64,000 bases of DNA from Alcaligenes faecalis (GTDB taxonomy: Bacteria; Pseudomonadota; Gammaproteobacteria; Burkholderiales; Burkholderiaceae_B): positions 3,100,001-3,164,000 of the forward strand of contig NZ_CP023667.1 of NCBI RefSeq assembly GCF_002443155.1, read 5' to 3'. The position numbers were made by a program, and so were the translations under genes. Position 1 is the first letter of the stretch. Each line of letters opens with the position of its first letter. Positions 1-8,804 of this stretch are shown in pieces. The notes below the pieces were generated by a model. That model ran no database searches, had not been told where the DNA came from, and worked only from the letters and a program-made list of their open reading frames with translations.

Positions 1-507
1 GTGCCCGGTATTTATCGCTCCCAGCAGTTCATGCGTACGCGTATGTCCACCACCCCCGGCCCGCACGAATCCATTGGGGTGCCGCAATACATCTGGTCGA
101 CCTCGCCTCTGCGCCGTTATGTGGACCTGATCAATCAGGGCCAGATTCTGGCGGCGGCCGAGCACGGCATCTCTGCACGTCTGGCCGCCCCCTTCCAACC
201 CAAAGATGCGGATTTGTACGCCATTATTGGTGCCTTTGAATCGCAATACACGCAGTGGTCGGACTACCAGTCCTCTCTGGAGCGTTTCTGGTGCCTGCGC
301 TGGCTGCAACAAAACGACATCAAGCAGGTACAGGCCAGCTTCATCAAGGAAGATCTGGTGCGCCTGACCAATGCGCCGCTGGTTCTGCACGTTCCTGGCC
401 TGCCTGCACTGGAGCGTGGTCAGGAAGTGACGCTGGATCTACTGTCCTTTGACGAGCTGGCTTTGACGGTAGAAGCCCGTTTGCGCTCGGTTGCCACGGC
501 TGACTGA
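1..507 (+). CDS. RNB-family (RNase II/R-type) exoribonuclease, C-terminal part
   Basis: The frame is open from the window edge, so the 5' end lies upstream and the first GTG is not taken as the start. The visible 168 residues contain SPLRRYVDLINQGQI, the conserved end of the RNB catalytic domain found in RNase II and RNase R, which degrade single-stranded RNA 3' to 5'. The remaining tail of about 100 residues is where a small RNA-binding domain would sit, but no clear S1 motif is visible. The TonB-like gene starts 5 bases after the stop, so the two are probably co-transcribed. Family assignment is fairly sure; RNase II versus R cannot be decided from this fragment. Confidence 0.8.
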   Translation: MPGIYRSQQFMRTRMSTTPGPHESIGVPQYIWSTSPLRRYVDLINQGQILAAAEHGISARLAAPFQPKDADLYAIIGAFESQYTQWSDYQSSLERFWCLRWLQQNDIKQVQASFIKEDLVRLTNAPLVLHVPGLPALERGQEVTLDLLSFDELALTVEARLRSVATAD

Positions 508-512
508 CGACC

Positions 513-1382
513 ATGAGCCAGCTCGACCGCCGCCACGCGTCCAAAGACTATTTGTGGCTGGCGGTCGCCCTTTCGGCACTGATCCATCTTTTGCTGATCT
601 TCTGGCCGACTCGCGCGCCCTCGCCCGCTCCGACCAACAGTCTGGATGTAGCACTGGTCAATTTCAGCACCGACTCCGCACCATTAAGTCCTCAACTCTT
701 GGCGCAGCTGAATCTGGACGGTGGCGGAGAGCATCAGCAAGGACAGGCCAGCAATCCTTTGCCGCTGACTGATCCCAACCTGCCCAACCAGTTAGTGCTG
801 GAGGCCTTGCGTGCGCGCCAGCAAAGCCTGGAAGCCGAACAGCAGCGCCTGCTGGGGGAACTGGACAGTCAGGACAAAGTGCCTCCCTCCACACCCAGTC
901 CTGAATATATCGGTGCCTCCATTGAGCCTGGTCCGGACGACCATGACTTGGCCCCCAAAGTTCAAAATAGCCAACTGGCAATCTTGCGTGAGCAGATTCG
1001 GGAGCAGCAACGCCAGCCCCGTTACCACTACGTGGGCCCCAGCGCCAAAGCCAGCGAGCAAGCCCAATACCTGGACCAGTGGCGTCAAAAAGTTGAACAA
1101 ACTGGTACACGCCACTACCCGCAACAGGACGGCAAGCAGCTATACGGCCAGTTGCAAATGACGGTTTATATCCGGCGTGATGGCAGCCTGCTGCGCGCCC
1201 AGATCACTCAGCCCTCAGACCAAGCCGCCTTGAATCTGGCCGCACGCCGCATTGTGGAACTGGCCGCCCCTTTTGCCCCCTTGCCCGAGCAGTTGGCCCC
1301 CGGAGCAGATGTGCTCGTCATTACCCGCAGTTGGAGCTTTACCCATGACAGGCTCAGTATGCACAGCACAGATACGCAGTAA
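513..1382 (+). CDS. TonB-like energy transducer / cell-envelope protein
   Basis: This is a 289-residue protein with a short cytoplasmic N-terminus and one membrane helix at about residues 14-32 (LWLAVALSALIHLLLIFW), as in TonB and TolA anchors. A Gln/Glu-rich, probably coiled-coil middle covers about residues 95-170. The C-terminal domain of about 90 residues contains GQLQMTVYIRRDGSLL and ends near ADVLVITRSWSF, which fits the TonB C-terminal fold. The Pro-Lys stretch of classical TonB is weak. No exbB or exbD is nearby, so a role in powering a receptor is inference. It lies between an RNase gene and aroE, an arrangement I associate with Alcaligenaceae. Confidence 0.75.
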   Translation: MSQLDRRHASKDYLWLAVALSALIHLLLIFWPTRAPSPAPTNSLDVALVNFSTDSAPLSPQLLAQLNLDGGGEHQQGQASNPLPLTDPNLPNQLVLEALRARQQSLEAEQQRLLGELDSQDKVPPSTPSPEYIGASIEPGPDDHDLAPKVQNSQLAILREQIREQQRQPRYHYVGPSAKASEQAQYLDQWRQKVEQTGTRHYPQQDGKQLYGQLQMTVYIRRDGSLLRAQITQPSDQAALNLAARRIVELAAPFAPLPEQLAPGADVLVITRSWSFTHDRLSMHSTDTQ

Positions 1383-1488
1383 GACGGTATTGTCCACAGC
1401 AAGCTCAAGCGAAAGCAGACCCTGAGGTAAAATACCTGCTTTCAGCCTGGGTGCTGACACCTCATAACAAGACAAGCATCGCTTAACC

Positions 1489-2340
1489 ATGCCCGACACG
1501 ACTCCCGCCAAGCGCTACGGCGTTATTGGTCACCCTATCGAGCACAGCCGCTCCCCACAAATCCATACGCAGTTTGCCAGCCAGTTCAACCTTGCCTTGA
1601 GCTACGAGCGCATCCTGGCACCACTGGATGGCTTTAGCACCACGGTGGAAGCGTTTTTCAAGGACGGCAGCGGCCTGAACGTAACCTTGCCCTTCAAAGA
1701 ACAGGCTTACGATCTGGTCGGCCCGCGCTTGAGCCGTCGTGCTCGCATGGCTGGTGCCGTCAATACGCTGTGGTTGGAAGAGGGGCAGTTGCATGGCTGC
1801 AATACCGATGGCGTGGGCCTGTGCTCGGATCTGCTGCGTGTTGGCCACAACCCGGAAGGCAAGCGTATCCTGCTGATCGGTGCGGGTGGTGCCTCGCGCG
1901 GAGTGGTGTTTCCCTTGCTGGAAGCCGGTTGCGAAATGCTGCACATCATCAATCGCACCAGCGCCAAAGCCTACGACATCCGCGAACAGGTCGTTGCCCT
2001 GGACCCGGATGCCTCGCGCCGCCTGAGTGCGGGCGGTCTGGATGACCACTGTGGCGACTGGGACATTGTAATCAATGCCACTTCGGCCAGCCTGAACCAG
2101 AATCTACCCGAACTGCCGGACGCCCGTTACCGCAGCAACTCCCTGGCCTACGATATGTTCTATGCCAGTGAACCCACTGCCTTCATGCGTGCCGCCGAGC
2201 AAGCCGGTGCCACACATAGCAAAGATGGCCTGGGCATGCTGGTGGGTCAGGCAGCCGCCAGCTTTCAGATCTGGCACGGCGTAGAGGCCGATGTCGAACC
2301 CGTACTGGCCAAGCTGCGCCAGGACATCGGGCAAGTCTGA
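1489..2340 (+). CDS. aroE: shikimate dehydrogenase (NADP+)
   Basis: AroE reduces 3-dehydroshikimate to shikimate with NADPH in the cytoplasmic pathway to aromatic amino acids. The 283-residue length is typical. The N-terminal substrate domain begins YGVIGHPIEHSRSPQIHT, with the Ser-Arg-Ser shikimate contacts, and NVTLPFKEQA carries the catalytic Lys. The nucleotide-binding loop is GAGGASRGV at about residue 127, followed by NRT at about 152, which selects NADP+. GLGMLVGQAA near the end is also typical. The stop is followed two bases later by the GTG start of mtgA, so the two are coupled. Confidence 0.96.
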   Translation: MPDTTPAKRYGVIGHPIEHSRSPQIHTQFASQFNLALSYERILAPLDGFSTTVEAFFKDGSGLNVTLPFKEQAYDLVGPRLSRRARMAGAVNTLWLEEGQLHGCNTDGVGLCSDLLRVGHNPEGKRILLIGAGGASRGVVFPLLEAGCEMLHIINRTSAKAYDIREQVVALDPDASRRLSAGGLDDHCGDWDIVINATSASLNQNLPELPDARYRSNSLAYDMFYASEPTAFMRAAEQAGATHSKDGLGMLVGQAAASFQIWHGVEADVEPVLAKLRQDIGQV

Positions 2341-2341
2341 C

Positions 2342-3061
2342 GTGCGTCGCCTTCTGGCCCATCCCTGGAAACTGGCTGGCCTGGCCGTTCTGGCTGTGGC
2401 CGTCGGTGTTCTGCTTTATCAGATCGCCCTGTTCCTGATGGTGCTCTGGTATAGCGTGGTGCCACCTCGCATGACCACCTTCATGGCGGCAGAACAGGGC
2501 CAGTTGCGCAGCGCCAATGCGGATGCCGAACTGCGCTACCAATGGGTCCCTTACGACAAGATCAGCGCCAATTTGAAACGCGCGGTGATTGCCTCCGAAG
2601 ACTCGAACTTCCTGAACCATTCGGGTGTCGAATGGGATGCCATCCGTAAAGCCTGGGAATACAACCGTCGCCAGTCAGAAAAGGGCTCTGCCCGCCGTCG
2701 CGGTGGCTCTACCATTTCCCAGCAATTGGCCAAGAATCTGTTTCTGTCGGAATCACGCAGTTATCTGCGTAAAGGTCAGGAATTGATTCTGACCTATATG
2801 ATTGAAACCGTCATGAGCAAGGAACGCATTCTGGAGCTGTACCTGAACGTCGCCCAATGGGGGGAAGGCGTTTTTGGCGCCCAGGCGGCGGCACGCCACT
2901 ACTTCAAGGTGGATGCGGCCAGGCTCAGTGCCATGCAGGCCGCCCGTCTGGCAGGCATGCTGCCCAACCCGGCCTACTATGACAAAAACCGTAACAGCCC
3001 CTATTTGCAATCGCGCACGCGCACCATCAGTCAACGTATGCGACAAGTCGCTATTCCCTGA
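2342..3061 (+). CDS. mtgA: monofunctional biosynthetic peptidoglycan transglycosylase
   Basis: MtgA polymerises lipid II into glycan strands on the outer face of the inner membrane and has no transpeptidase domain. The product is 239 residues, close to the roughly 240 usual for the family. I chose the GTG start because it falls just after the aroE stop and gives the usual short tail before one membrane helix (about residues 10-35). Family 51 motifs are present: VIASEDSNFLNHSG with the catalytic Glu, GGSTISQQLAKNLFL, and ELYLNVAQWGEGVFG. An ATG 51 bases upstream, inside aroE, is in frame but would add an atypical N-terminus. Confidence 0.93.
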   Translation: MRRLLAHPWKLAGLAVLAVAVGVLLYQIALFLMVLWYSVVPPRMTTFMAAEQGQLRSANADAELRYQWVPYDKISANLKRAVIASEDSNFLNHSGVEWDAIRKAWEYNRRQSEKGSARRRGGSTISQQLAKNLFLSESRSYLRKGQELILTYMIETVMSKERILELYLNVAQWGEGVFGAQAAARHYFKVDAARLSAMQAARLAGMLPNPAYYDKNRNSPYLQSRTRTISQRMRQVAIP

Positions 3062-3114
3062 CTGCAATCCGCATTTTTGTTAAGCTAGCCACGTCTTTCC
3101 TGGGCCCTATTTTC

Positions 3115-4275
3115 ATGCGCACCGCACGCCGCTATCTCGCTTCCGAAATCTATCGCTCCAGCGCCGTGGTGCTGATTGCCCTGCTTGGCCTGTTTACCTT
3201 TTTCGCCCTGATTGAAGAGCTGGACAAGGTCGGTTCCAAATTCACCCTGATGAATCTGTTTTACATCCAGGCCCTGGAACTGCCCACCCGTTTGTACGAC
3301 CTGCTACCCATCGGTTTGCTGATTGGCGCCACCCTGGCCCTGGCCAGTCTGGCACAACGTAATGAACTGGTGATTTTGCGTGCATCGGGCGTCAGCGGCC
3401 TGCACATGATGCTGATGCTCTGGACCATTACCCTGCCCCTGGTAGGTGGTGCGTTTGTGCTATCCGAGTACGTCACCCCCATGGCCGAGATCAAATCCAG
3501 TGAACAAGGCATGGCCTTGCTGGGCCGCTCCGGTGGGGGACGCCTGGACAGCGGGTACTGGTTCAAGGAAAACAATGACAATGGCGGGGTGCGCATCATC
3601 AATATTGCCAACCTGCAAGGCGATGGCAAGGTAAGCGATGTCAGCGTGTTCGACTTCTCGGATGGACAACGCCTGAGTGGAATGACCCAAGCGCCCAGCG
3701 GGCAGTTTCACAAGAACCAGCTGGACTTGCAGGACGTTACTGAGACCCACGTCAATGAACAGGCCCACACGGCTCTGTCACAGGATAAGGCACCCGATCA
3801 AGCACTGGTCAAAATTGAAAAACGCCCAACCCTGACGCTGACCACCACGCTAACGCCGGATCGACTGATTGCACGCGTCGTGACTCCCGAGCGCATGTCC
3901 ATTCTGGACCTGAAGGATTACATCGGCTATCTGGACGCCAACAAGCTGCAAACCAAACGTCAGGTTGTGGCCCTGTGGCGCAAAGTTGCCTATCCCTTCA
4001 CCTTGCTGGTCATGATCACTATTGCTGCGCCTATCGGCTTCATGCAGACCCGCCACGGCGGTGTGGGCACCAAGGTCTTTACCGGTATCTTGCTGGGCGT
4101 GGGCTTTTTCATGATCAACCAGCTGGCCTTGAACGTGGCCATGCTCAGCAATCTGGCGCCGTGGGTCACGGCCCTGGTTCCGAACCTGATCGCCATGGCC
4201 ATGGCCTTGAGTGCGCTTATCATGATGGAAAACCGGCACAACCGGCGTCGTCGCAACTCCAGCACAACCAACTAA
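3115..4275 (+). CDS. lptG: LPS export ABC transporter permease LptG
   Basis: LptG is one of the two permease subunits that with the LptB ATPase extract lipopolysaccharide from the inner membrane and pass it to LptC and LptA. The product is 386 residues with the YjgP/YjgQ architecture: two or three helices up to residue 120, a periplasmic jellyroll of about 170 residues, then three C-terminal helices. LAQRNELVILRASGVS is the conserved coupling region, and the best fit from memory is to LptG rather than LptF. No lptF is adjacent. The gene follows mtgA by about 50 bases and is followed after 3 bases by apaH. Confidence 0.88.
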   Translation: MRTARRYLASEIYRSSAVVLIALLGLFTFFALIEELDKVGSKFTLMNLFYIQALELPTRLYDLLPIGLLIGATLALASLAQRNELVILRASGVSGLHMMLMLWTITLPLVGGAFVLSEYVTPMAEIKSSEQGMALLGRSGGGRLDSGYWFKENNDNGGVRIINIANLQGDGKVSDVSVFDFSDGQRLSGMTQAPSGQFHKNQLDLQDVTETHVNEQAHTALSQDKAPDQALVKIEKRPTLTLTTTLTPDRLIARVVTPERMSILDLKDYIGYLDANKLQTKRQVVALWRKVAYPFTLLVMITIAAPIGFMQTRHGGVGTKVFTGILLGVGFFMINQLALNVAMLSNLAPWVTALVPNLIAMAMALSALIMMENRHNRRRRNSSTTN

Positions 4276-4278
4276 ATC

Positions 4279-5115
4279 ATGTCCTTAGCTACTTCCCCCG
4301 CCATCTGGGCGATTGGTGATATTCAAGGCTGCTGCCGCCCCCTGGACAGCTTGCTCAGCCATCCTGATGTTGCAGCCGACAGCCAGGCCAAATTCTGGTT
4401 TGCAGGCGATCTGGTCAACCGTGGCCCGGACTCTCTGGGAGCGTTGCGCCTGATTCGTTCTCTGGGCGATCGCGCCGTCTGCGTGCTGGGCAACCACGAC
4501 ATTCACTGTCTGGCAGTTGCTGCCGGGGTACGCAAATCCGGCAAGCAGGATACCTTGCAGGAACTGCTGGCTGCGCCGGACGCACAAGAGCTGCTGGACT
4601 GGCTGCGACACCAGCCCCTGGCTCATTACGAACATGGACATTTGATGGTTCATGCCGGTGTGCATCCCGACTGGAGCCCGGAGCAAACGCTGGGCTACGC
4701 CCACGAACTGGAAGCGCTTCTGCGCGCCGATGATTGGCAAGACAAGATTATCGAATTGTTCGGCAATCACCCGGATCGTTGGGATGCCAAGCTAGAAGGT
4801 TACGACCGCCTGCGCGCCATTGTCAGTACCCTGACCCGCATGCGCATGTGCGAGGTGAATGGCCGCATGGACTTCAAGCACAAGGGTGCGCCGGATGCCG
4901 AATCGGGTTTGCTGGCGTGGTTTGAATTGCCAAATCGTGCCTGTGCCCAGGTACCTATTATTTTTGGTCATTGGTCTACACTAGGCTTGCTGAATACGCC
5001 TACCGTAATCAGTCTGGATACCGGCTGCGTCTGGGGTCGTCAGCTTAGCGCTGTACGCCTGCAAGACCGGCATCTGGTTCAGATCCACTGCCCGGAAAGC
5101 AAGAAACCGGGCTAA
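4279..5115 (+). CDS. apaH: symmetrical bis(5'-nucleosyl)-tetraphosphatase
   Basis: ApaH hydrolyses Ap4A to two ADP and also acts on Np4-capped RNA 5' ends. The 278-residue product has the calcineurin-type metallophosphatase blocks in order: GDIQGC near residue 14, GDLVNRGPDS, GNHDIHCL, then the His of HAGVHPDWSP and the late GHWSTLG. These supply the two-metal ligands. The ATG lies 3 bases after the lptG stop, which suggests co-transcription. The convergent acyltransferase gene ends only 5 bases away, and no terminator hairpin was seen between them. Confidence 0.95.
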   Translation: MSLATSPAIWAIGDIQGCCRPLDSLLSHPDVAADSQAKFWFAGDLVNRGPDSLGALRLIRSLGDRAVCVLGNHDIHCLAVAAGVRKSGKQDTLQELLAAPDAQELLDWLRHQPLAHYEHGHLMVHAGVHPDWSPEQTLGYAHELEALLRADDWQDKIIELFGNHPDRWDAKLEGYDRLRAIVSTLTRMRMCEVNGRMDFKHKGAPDAESGLLAWFELPNRACAQVPIIFGHWSTLGLLNTPTVISLDTGCVWGRQLSAVRLQDRHLVQIHCPESKKPG

Positions 5116-5120
5116 GCCTG

Positions 5121-5885
5121 TCAGGCCTCGACGGTGACAGCCTCGGGGCACACGATCGCACGAATCTGTTCACGGGCGTTTTGTGCCGTTTGTGAGCGCC
5201 CCCATTGCGTACAGGACTGAGCAGGCATCAGATCCAGAAAATGGCAGTGCACGGAAACATGGCGGGCGCTGAGCAACACCCAGATATTGCCAACCAGAGA
5301 CTGCTCACCCACAAAGGCAAAACGCTCGCTGCGCTGGCCTTTCTGTTCAAACACCAAAGCAACAGGTTGGATATCTACATTCAAGCTGATGGCGGTCTCA
5401 AACAGGCTGGCATGAAAAGGCTGTACATCCAGCCCCGTCGAAGTCGTACCTTCCGGGAACAGGCCCACGGCATCACCACGCTCGAAACACACGGCCATTT
5501 GCTGGCTGACGACCTGAATGGCACGTCGCTGCCCACGCTCGATGAAAACCGTACCGGCACCCGCAACCAACCAGCCAATGACCGGCCAGCGGCGAATATC
5601 GCTTTTTGCAATGAAAGAAGTGCAGCGCACGCTGTTAAGGACAAAAATGTCCAACCAGGAAATATGGTTGGACACATACAGCACCGAGCGATCCTGGACG
5701 GCCTGGCCATGCTGGAGCACGCGCACGCCACAGATCAGCATCAAGAGGCGCGACATGCGCAGCACCATGACGCGGCGTCCGCCTGGACGCAATACCGGAA
5801 AAAGCAGACCGACGCTTAACAAGCCGACCACGATCCACACAATCAGAACGACAGCGCGCCAACTAAAACGAAATAAACTAATCAA
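5121..5885 (-). CDS. plsC: 1-acyl-sn-glycerol-3-phosphate acyltransferase (PlsC-type)
   Basis: This enzyme adds the second acyl chain to lysophosphatidic acid at the inner membrane, giving phosphatidic acid. It is 254 residues with one or two N-terminal helices (WRAVVLIVWIVVGLLSVGLL), then the acyltransferase motifs NHISWLDIF (HX4D) at about residue 71 and FPEGTTSTG at about 142. The start is read as TTG, because it keeps the membrane anchor and no ATG lies before it; no strong ribosome site is visible. A related acyltransferase such as an ornithine-lipid or lyso-lipid enzyme is possible, since several paralogues usually exist. Confidence 0.85.
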   Translation of the reverse strand: MISLFRFSWRAVVLIVWIVVGLLSVGLLFPVLRPGGRRVMVLRMSRLLMLICGVRVLQHGQAVQDRSVLYVSNHISWLDIFVLNSVRCTSFIAKSDIRRWPVIGWLVAGAGTVFIERGQRRAIQVVSQQMAVCFERGDAVGLFPEGTTSTGLDVQPFHASLFETAISLNVDIQPVALVFEQKGQRSERFAFVGEQSLVGNIWVLLSARHVSVHCHFLDLMPAQSCTQWGRSQTAQNAREQIRAIVCPEAVTVEA

Positions 5886-5908
5886 AAGGCTGCAACCTTA
5901 TAGAGGGC

Positions 5909-6340
5909 TCAGGCCGGTGGCAGGCTGTCCAGATATCGCTGCAGGATCACGCAAGCTGCCATGGCATCATCATCGTCATTATTGCCCAGCAATTCTTGAG
6001 CCTCCATGCTGGAGCCCCGCTCATCGACCAGGTCTACTGCAACGCCATAGCGACCGTGCAGCTGGTTGGCAAAACGCCGACACCGCAGCGAAGCATACTG
6101 CTCGCCGCCATCCAGGGTCAAAGGCAAACCTACCACGACGCGATCGGGCTGCCACTCCTTGAGCAAGGCCTCGATCGCCGCAAAGCGCTGTTCCCGTGTC
6201 ACGGGCCGCAAAATCGTATAAGGGCGGGCCTGGCGCGTCAAGGTGTTGCCCAGCGCCACGCCAATTTTTTTCAGGCCATAGTCAAAAGCCAGCAAGGTTT
6301 GTGCCGAGCTGACCGTTGACGGTGTTTCGTGTTCAGGCAT
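5909..6340 (-). CDS. ruvX: Holliday junction resolvase-like RuvX/YqgF
   Basis: RuvX (YqgF) is an RNase H-fold nuclease associated in various bacteria with 16S rRNA 5' maturation and Holliday junction cleavage. The product is 143 residues. Expected motifs are present: LAFDYGLKKIGVALGN with the first catalytic Asp, DRVVVGLPLTLDG, VDLVDERGSS with the second acidic residue, and DDDDAMAACVILQ with the last. The ATG overlaps the end of yqgE by 8 bases, and this yqgE-ruvX pairing is common in proteobacteria. An ATG four codons upstream is possible but unnecessary. Confidence 0.94.
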   Translation of the reverse strand: MPEHETPSTVSSAQTLLAFDYGLKKIGVALGNTLTRQARPYTILRPVTREQRFAAIEALLKEWQPDRVVVGLPLTLDGGEQYASLRCRRFANQLHGRYGVAVDLVDERGSSMEAQELLGNNDDDDAMAACVILQRYLDSLPPA

Positions 6341-6923
6341 GGCCCGCAGCACCTGTCAGGGTAAAAGGACTGATTCCCAGCAAAGCCAGGGCGCGATCAT
6401 AGCGCTCCCCAACCGGGGTAGAGAACAGGATTTCATGGGTGGCCTTGATGCTCAGCCAGGCATTGTCGGCCATCTCGCTTTCCAGCTGACCGGCGCCCCA
6501 CCCGGCATAGCCCAGCGTAACCAGCATATGCACTGGCCCCTGGCCTTGAGCCACATCCTGCAGCACATCGCGGGAGGTTGTCAGGGTCAGATCACCCACC
6601 CCCAGGCTGGAGGTATAGGTTTTGTCAGAATCATGGAGAACAAAGCCGCGATCCGTTTGCACGGGCCCACCGAAGTAGACGGAGGTCGCGGCCAGATCAG
6701 CCCGGTTTTCCACGTCCACCTCGATGCGAGACAGCAATTCAACCAGGCTCAGATCCGTTGGTCGATTAATGACCAGGCCCAAAGCACCTTGTTCATTATG
6801 TTCACAGACATAAATCACCGTATCGGCCAAGCTGCCCGAAACCACACCGGGCATGGCAAGTAACAGGTGGTGCGTTAGATCAGCGCTTTCTTGGATTAGC
6901 GGGGACTGGCTAGTGGCACTCAT
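6333..6923 (-). CDS. yqgE: YqgE/AlgH family protein
   Basis: This 196-residue protein belongs to the UPF0301 (YqgE/AlgH) family, whose biochemical function is not established. Family marks are LLLAMPGV near residue 20, VIYVCEHNEQGALGLVINRP, YFGGPVQTDRGFVLH, and LVTLGYAGWGAGQLESEM. I chose the ATG at 6923 because a GGGAGG ribosome site lies just upstream. A GTG two codons earlier overlaps that site. The gene overlaps ruvX, forming a two-gene operon on the minus strand. Confidence 0.93.
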   Translation of the reverse strand: MSATSQSPLIQESADLTHHLLLAMPGVVSGSLADTVIYVCEHNEQGALGLVINRPTDLSLVELLSRIEVDVENRADLAATSVYFGGPVQTDRGFVLHDSDKTYTSSLGVGDLTLTTSRDVLQDVAQGQGPVHMLVTLGYAGWGAGQLESEMADNAWLSIKATHEILFSTPVGERYDRALALLGISPFTLTGAAGHA

Positions 6924-6966
6924 ACACACCTCCCGTCAAAACAAACCACCTTGGAACTTGAGATGA

Positions 6967-7131
6967 TCACACTTGGATCATTTCGAAGTCTTCCTTACGA
7001 GCGCCGCATTCGGGACAGACCCAGTTCGGAGGGACATCTTCCCAGAGTGTGCCCGGCGCAATGCCTTCCTCAGGCAAACCTGCTTCTTCATCATAAATCC
7101 AGCCGCAAATCAGGCACATCCACGTACGCAT
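6967..7131 (-). CDS. rubredoxin
   Basis: This is a 54-residue one-iron electron-transfer protein. The four iron-ligating cysteines lie in two CxxC pairs: MCLICGWIYDEEAG near the start and VCPECGARKEDFEM near the end. The start was set at the Met of MRTWMC, giving the standard length; the frame is open for 18 more codons, but that extension does not resemble rubredoxins. It may pass electrons to an alkane hydroxylase, a reductase or an oxygen/NO detoxifying enzyme, but no partner is adjacent. It is transcribed divergently from the thiD-like gene. Confidence 0.95.
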   Translation of the reverse strand: MRTWMCLICGWIYDEEAGLPEEGIAPGTLWEDVPPNWVCPECGARKEDFEMIQV

Positions 7132-7253
7132 AGTATTCCTACTGTATTTGTAAACATAGTCCGATCCGCGTGCAAATCGGGGCAATCCATTAAAATGGAG
7201 TTCATATTACTAAATTACTCAACCCGTGACATCCAGAGCCGTGCTGGCCCTGC

Positions 7254-8081
7254 ATGTGTATCCAAGACAAGATGGCTGCTGAAATCAAAAATTCAAGTCC
7301 TGCCCTGGCGCTCGTGCTGGCTCCTTATGACCCAAGCGGTGGAGCCCACCTGCCTGCCGATTCAATCACTGGCGCTCATCTGGGCTGCCATATCGTCAGT
7401 GTGCCAACCGCCCTGCTGGTACGCGATAGCGCCCAGCAGGAAAACATCCAGACCCTGGCAGAAGACATTGCCGACGACCAGGCGCGCTGCTTGCTGGAAG
7501 ACATGAACATCCAGGCCATCAAGTGCGGACCTGTCTACAGCCCTGAAATCGCCAGCATGGTGGCCGAGCTATGCTCTGACTACCCTGAACTGCCCCTGGT
7601 CCTGCACCTGAGCGCCATGCCCACGGGCCTGGACGAACTGGATGCGGACGACGCTCTTGATGCCAGTTTACGCCTGCTCCTGCCGCTGAGCTCCTTATTA
7701 TTGATCGACCATCCCAGTCTGGAGCGCTGGCAAGCCGACGAGTTGCTGGGCGACACCCCGGATGCCGTGGAAACCTTGTTGAACAACGGTGCCAATGCCG
7801 TACTGGTGACGGGCGTGCCAGGGACCGCCGGGCAGTGGCACACACGTTTCCAGGGTCACCATGGCCGACTGGACTACAGCATGCCGCTGGATGGCGGCCT
7901 GCGCCAGCAGGACATAGACAGTTTGCTGGCTACCGCCTGCCTGAGCTTTCTGGCTCAAGGTCACGAGCTGGATAACGCGGTAGAATCAGCCTTGTTGCAT
8001 CTGCAGGCACGCGCCAGCAACACCTTCCAGCCCGGTATGGGCCATCGCCTGTTCAACCCTGTTGCTCCCCAAGATGACTGA
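7254..8081 (+). CDS. ThiD-like (HMP/HMP-P kinase family) protein with altered active site
   Basis: The 275-residue product aligns by eye with ThiD, the ribokinase-fold enzyme that phosphorylates hydroxymethylpyrimidine in thiamine synthesis. It keeps APYDPSGGAHLPADSI (compare the usual G-D-SGGAGIQAD), QAIKCGPVYSPEIASMV and NNGANAVLVTG. However, the usual DPVM motif reads LHLSAMPTG, and the GTGC motif with the catalytic Cys is replaced by GGLRQQDIDSLLATACLSF. It may be inactive, regulatory, or specific for another substrate. It overlaps thiE by 8 bases (ATGACTGA), so the two are coupled. The start could also be the ATG at 7272; neither has a clear ribosome site. Confidence 0.75.
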   Translation: MCIQDKMAAEIKNSSPALALVLAPYDPSGGAHLPADSITGAHLGCHIVSVPTALLVRDSAQQENIQTLAEDIADDQARCLLEDMNIQAIKCGPVYSPEIASMVAELCSDYPELPLVLHLSAMPTGLDELDADDALDASLRLLLPLSSLLLIDHPSLERWQADELLGDTPDAVETLLNNGANAVLVTGVPGTAGQWHTRFQGHHGRLDYSMPLDGGLRQQDIDSLLATACLSFLAQGHELDNAVESALLHLQARASNTFQPGMGHRLFNPVAPQDD

Positions 8082-8760
8082 CCCCACCACCTTGCGCTTT
8101 CCCGCCGGTCTTTACGGCGTTACTCCCGAATGGGACGACACCGCCCGCTTGTTGAACGCCGTGCGTGCCGCTCACGAAGGTGGTTTGCAGGTTCTGCAGT
8201 TCCGTCGCAAGAACGGCCCGGAACCAATCCGCCAGCAGCAACTCAAAGAGCTGATCAAGCTGTGCCTGTCCCTGGATTTGCCGCTATTGGTAAACGACCA
8301 CTGGAGCTGGGCGCAAGAGTTTGACGTGCAAGGCGCACACCTGGGCAAAAGCGATGGCGAACTGACCCAGGCCCGTCAGGCACTGGGGCCGCAAGCCCTG
8401 CTGGGACGCTCCTGCTACAACAGTCTGGATCTGGCGCGCCAGGCTCTGGCAGACGATGCAGACTACATTGCCTTCGGAGCCATGTATCCCTCCAGCGTCA
8501 AACCCGAAGCGCCACCGGCTGAACTGAACACCTTGCGTCAAGCAAGACTGCTTTGCCAAGAACAAGAACACGAGGGACGGCGTGCTGCCATTGTTGCGAT
8601 TGGCGGCATCACACCCGAGAAAATGCCCGAACTGCTGGAAGCAGGGGTCGATAGCGTTGCCGTTATCAGCAGCCTGTTTGAAACCAGCGATATACGCGCC
8701 ACGGCGCAACGTTTTACCGACTACTTTCACGCCCAGGCCCCGTCGCGCTTTGTGCGCTGA
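8074..8760 (+). CDS. thiE: thiamine-phosphate synthase
   Basis: ThiE joins HMP pyrophosphate and thiazole phosphate to give thiamine phosphate. From the ATG overlapping the upstream stop it is 228 residues, a usual length. The TIM-barrel motifs are intact: VLQFRRKN with the pyrophosphate-binding Arg-Lys, [35 protein letters not shown] and [11 protein letters not shown]. An in-frame ATG 12 bases earlier is less likely because it has no homologous residues. hemL follows after 44 bases. Confidence 0.92.
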   Translation: MTDPTTLRFPAGLYGVTPEWDDTARLLNAVRAAHEGGLQVLQFRRKNGPEPIRQQQLKELIKLCLSLDLPLLVNDHWSWAQEFDVQGAHLGKSDGELTQARQALGPQALLGRSCYNSLDLARQALADDADYIAFGAMYPSSVKPEAPPAELNTLRQARLLCQEQEHEGRRAAIVAIGGITPEKMPELLEAGVDSVAVISSLFETSDIRATAQRFTDYFHAQAPSRFVR

Positions 8761-8804
8761 TCCCTTGCCTGGCCTTGACCTTTTCACCTCTGGATTCTTG
8801 CCTC

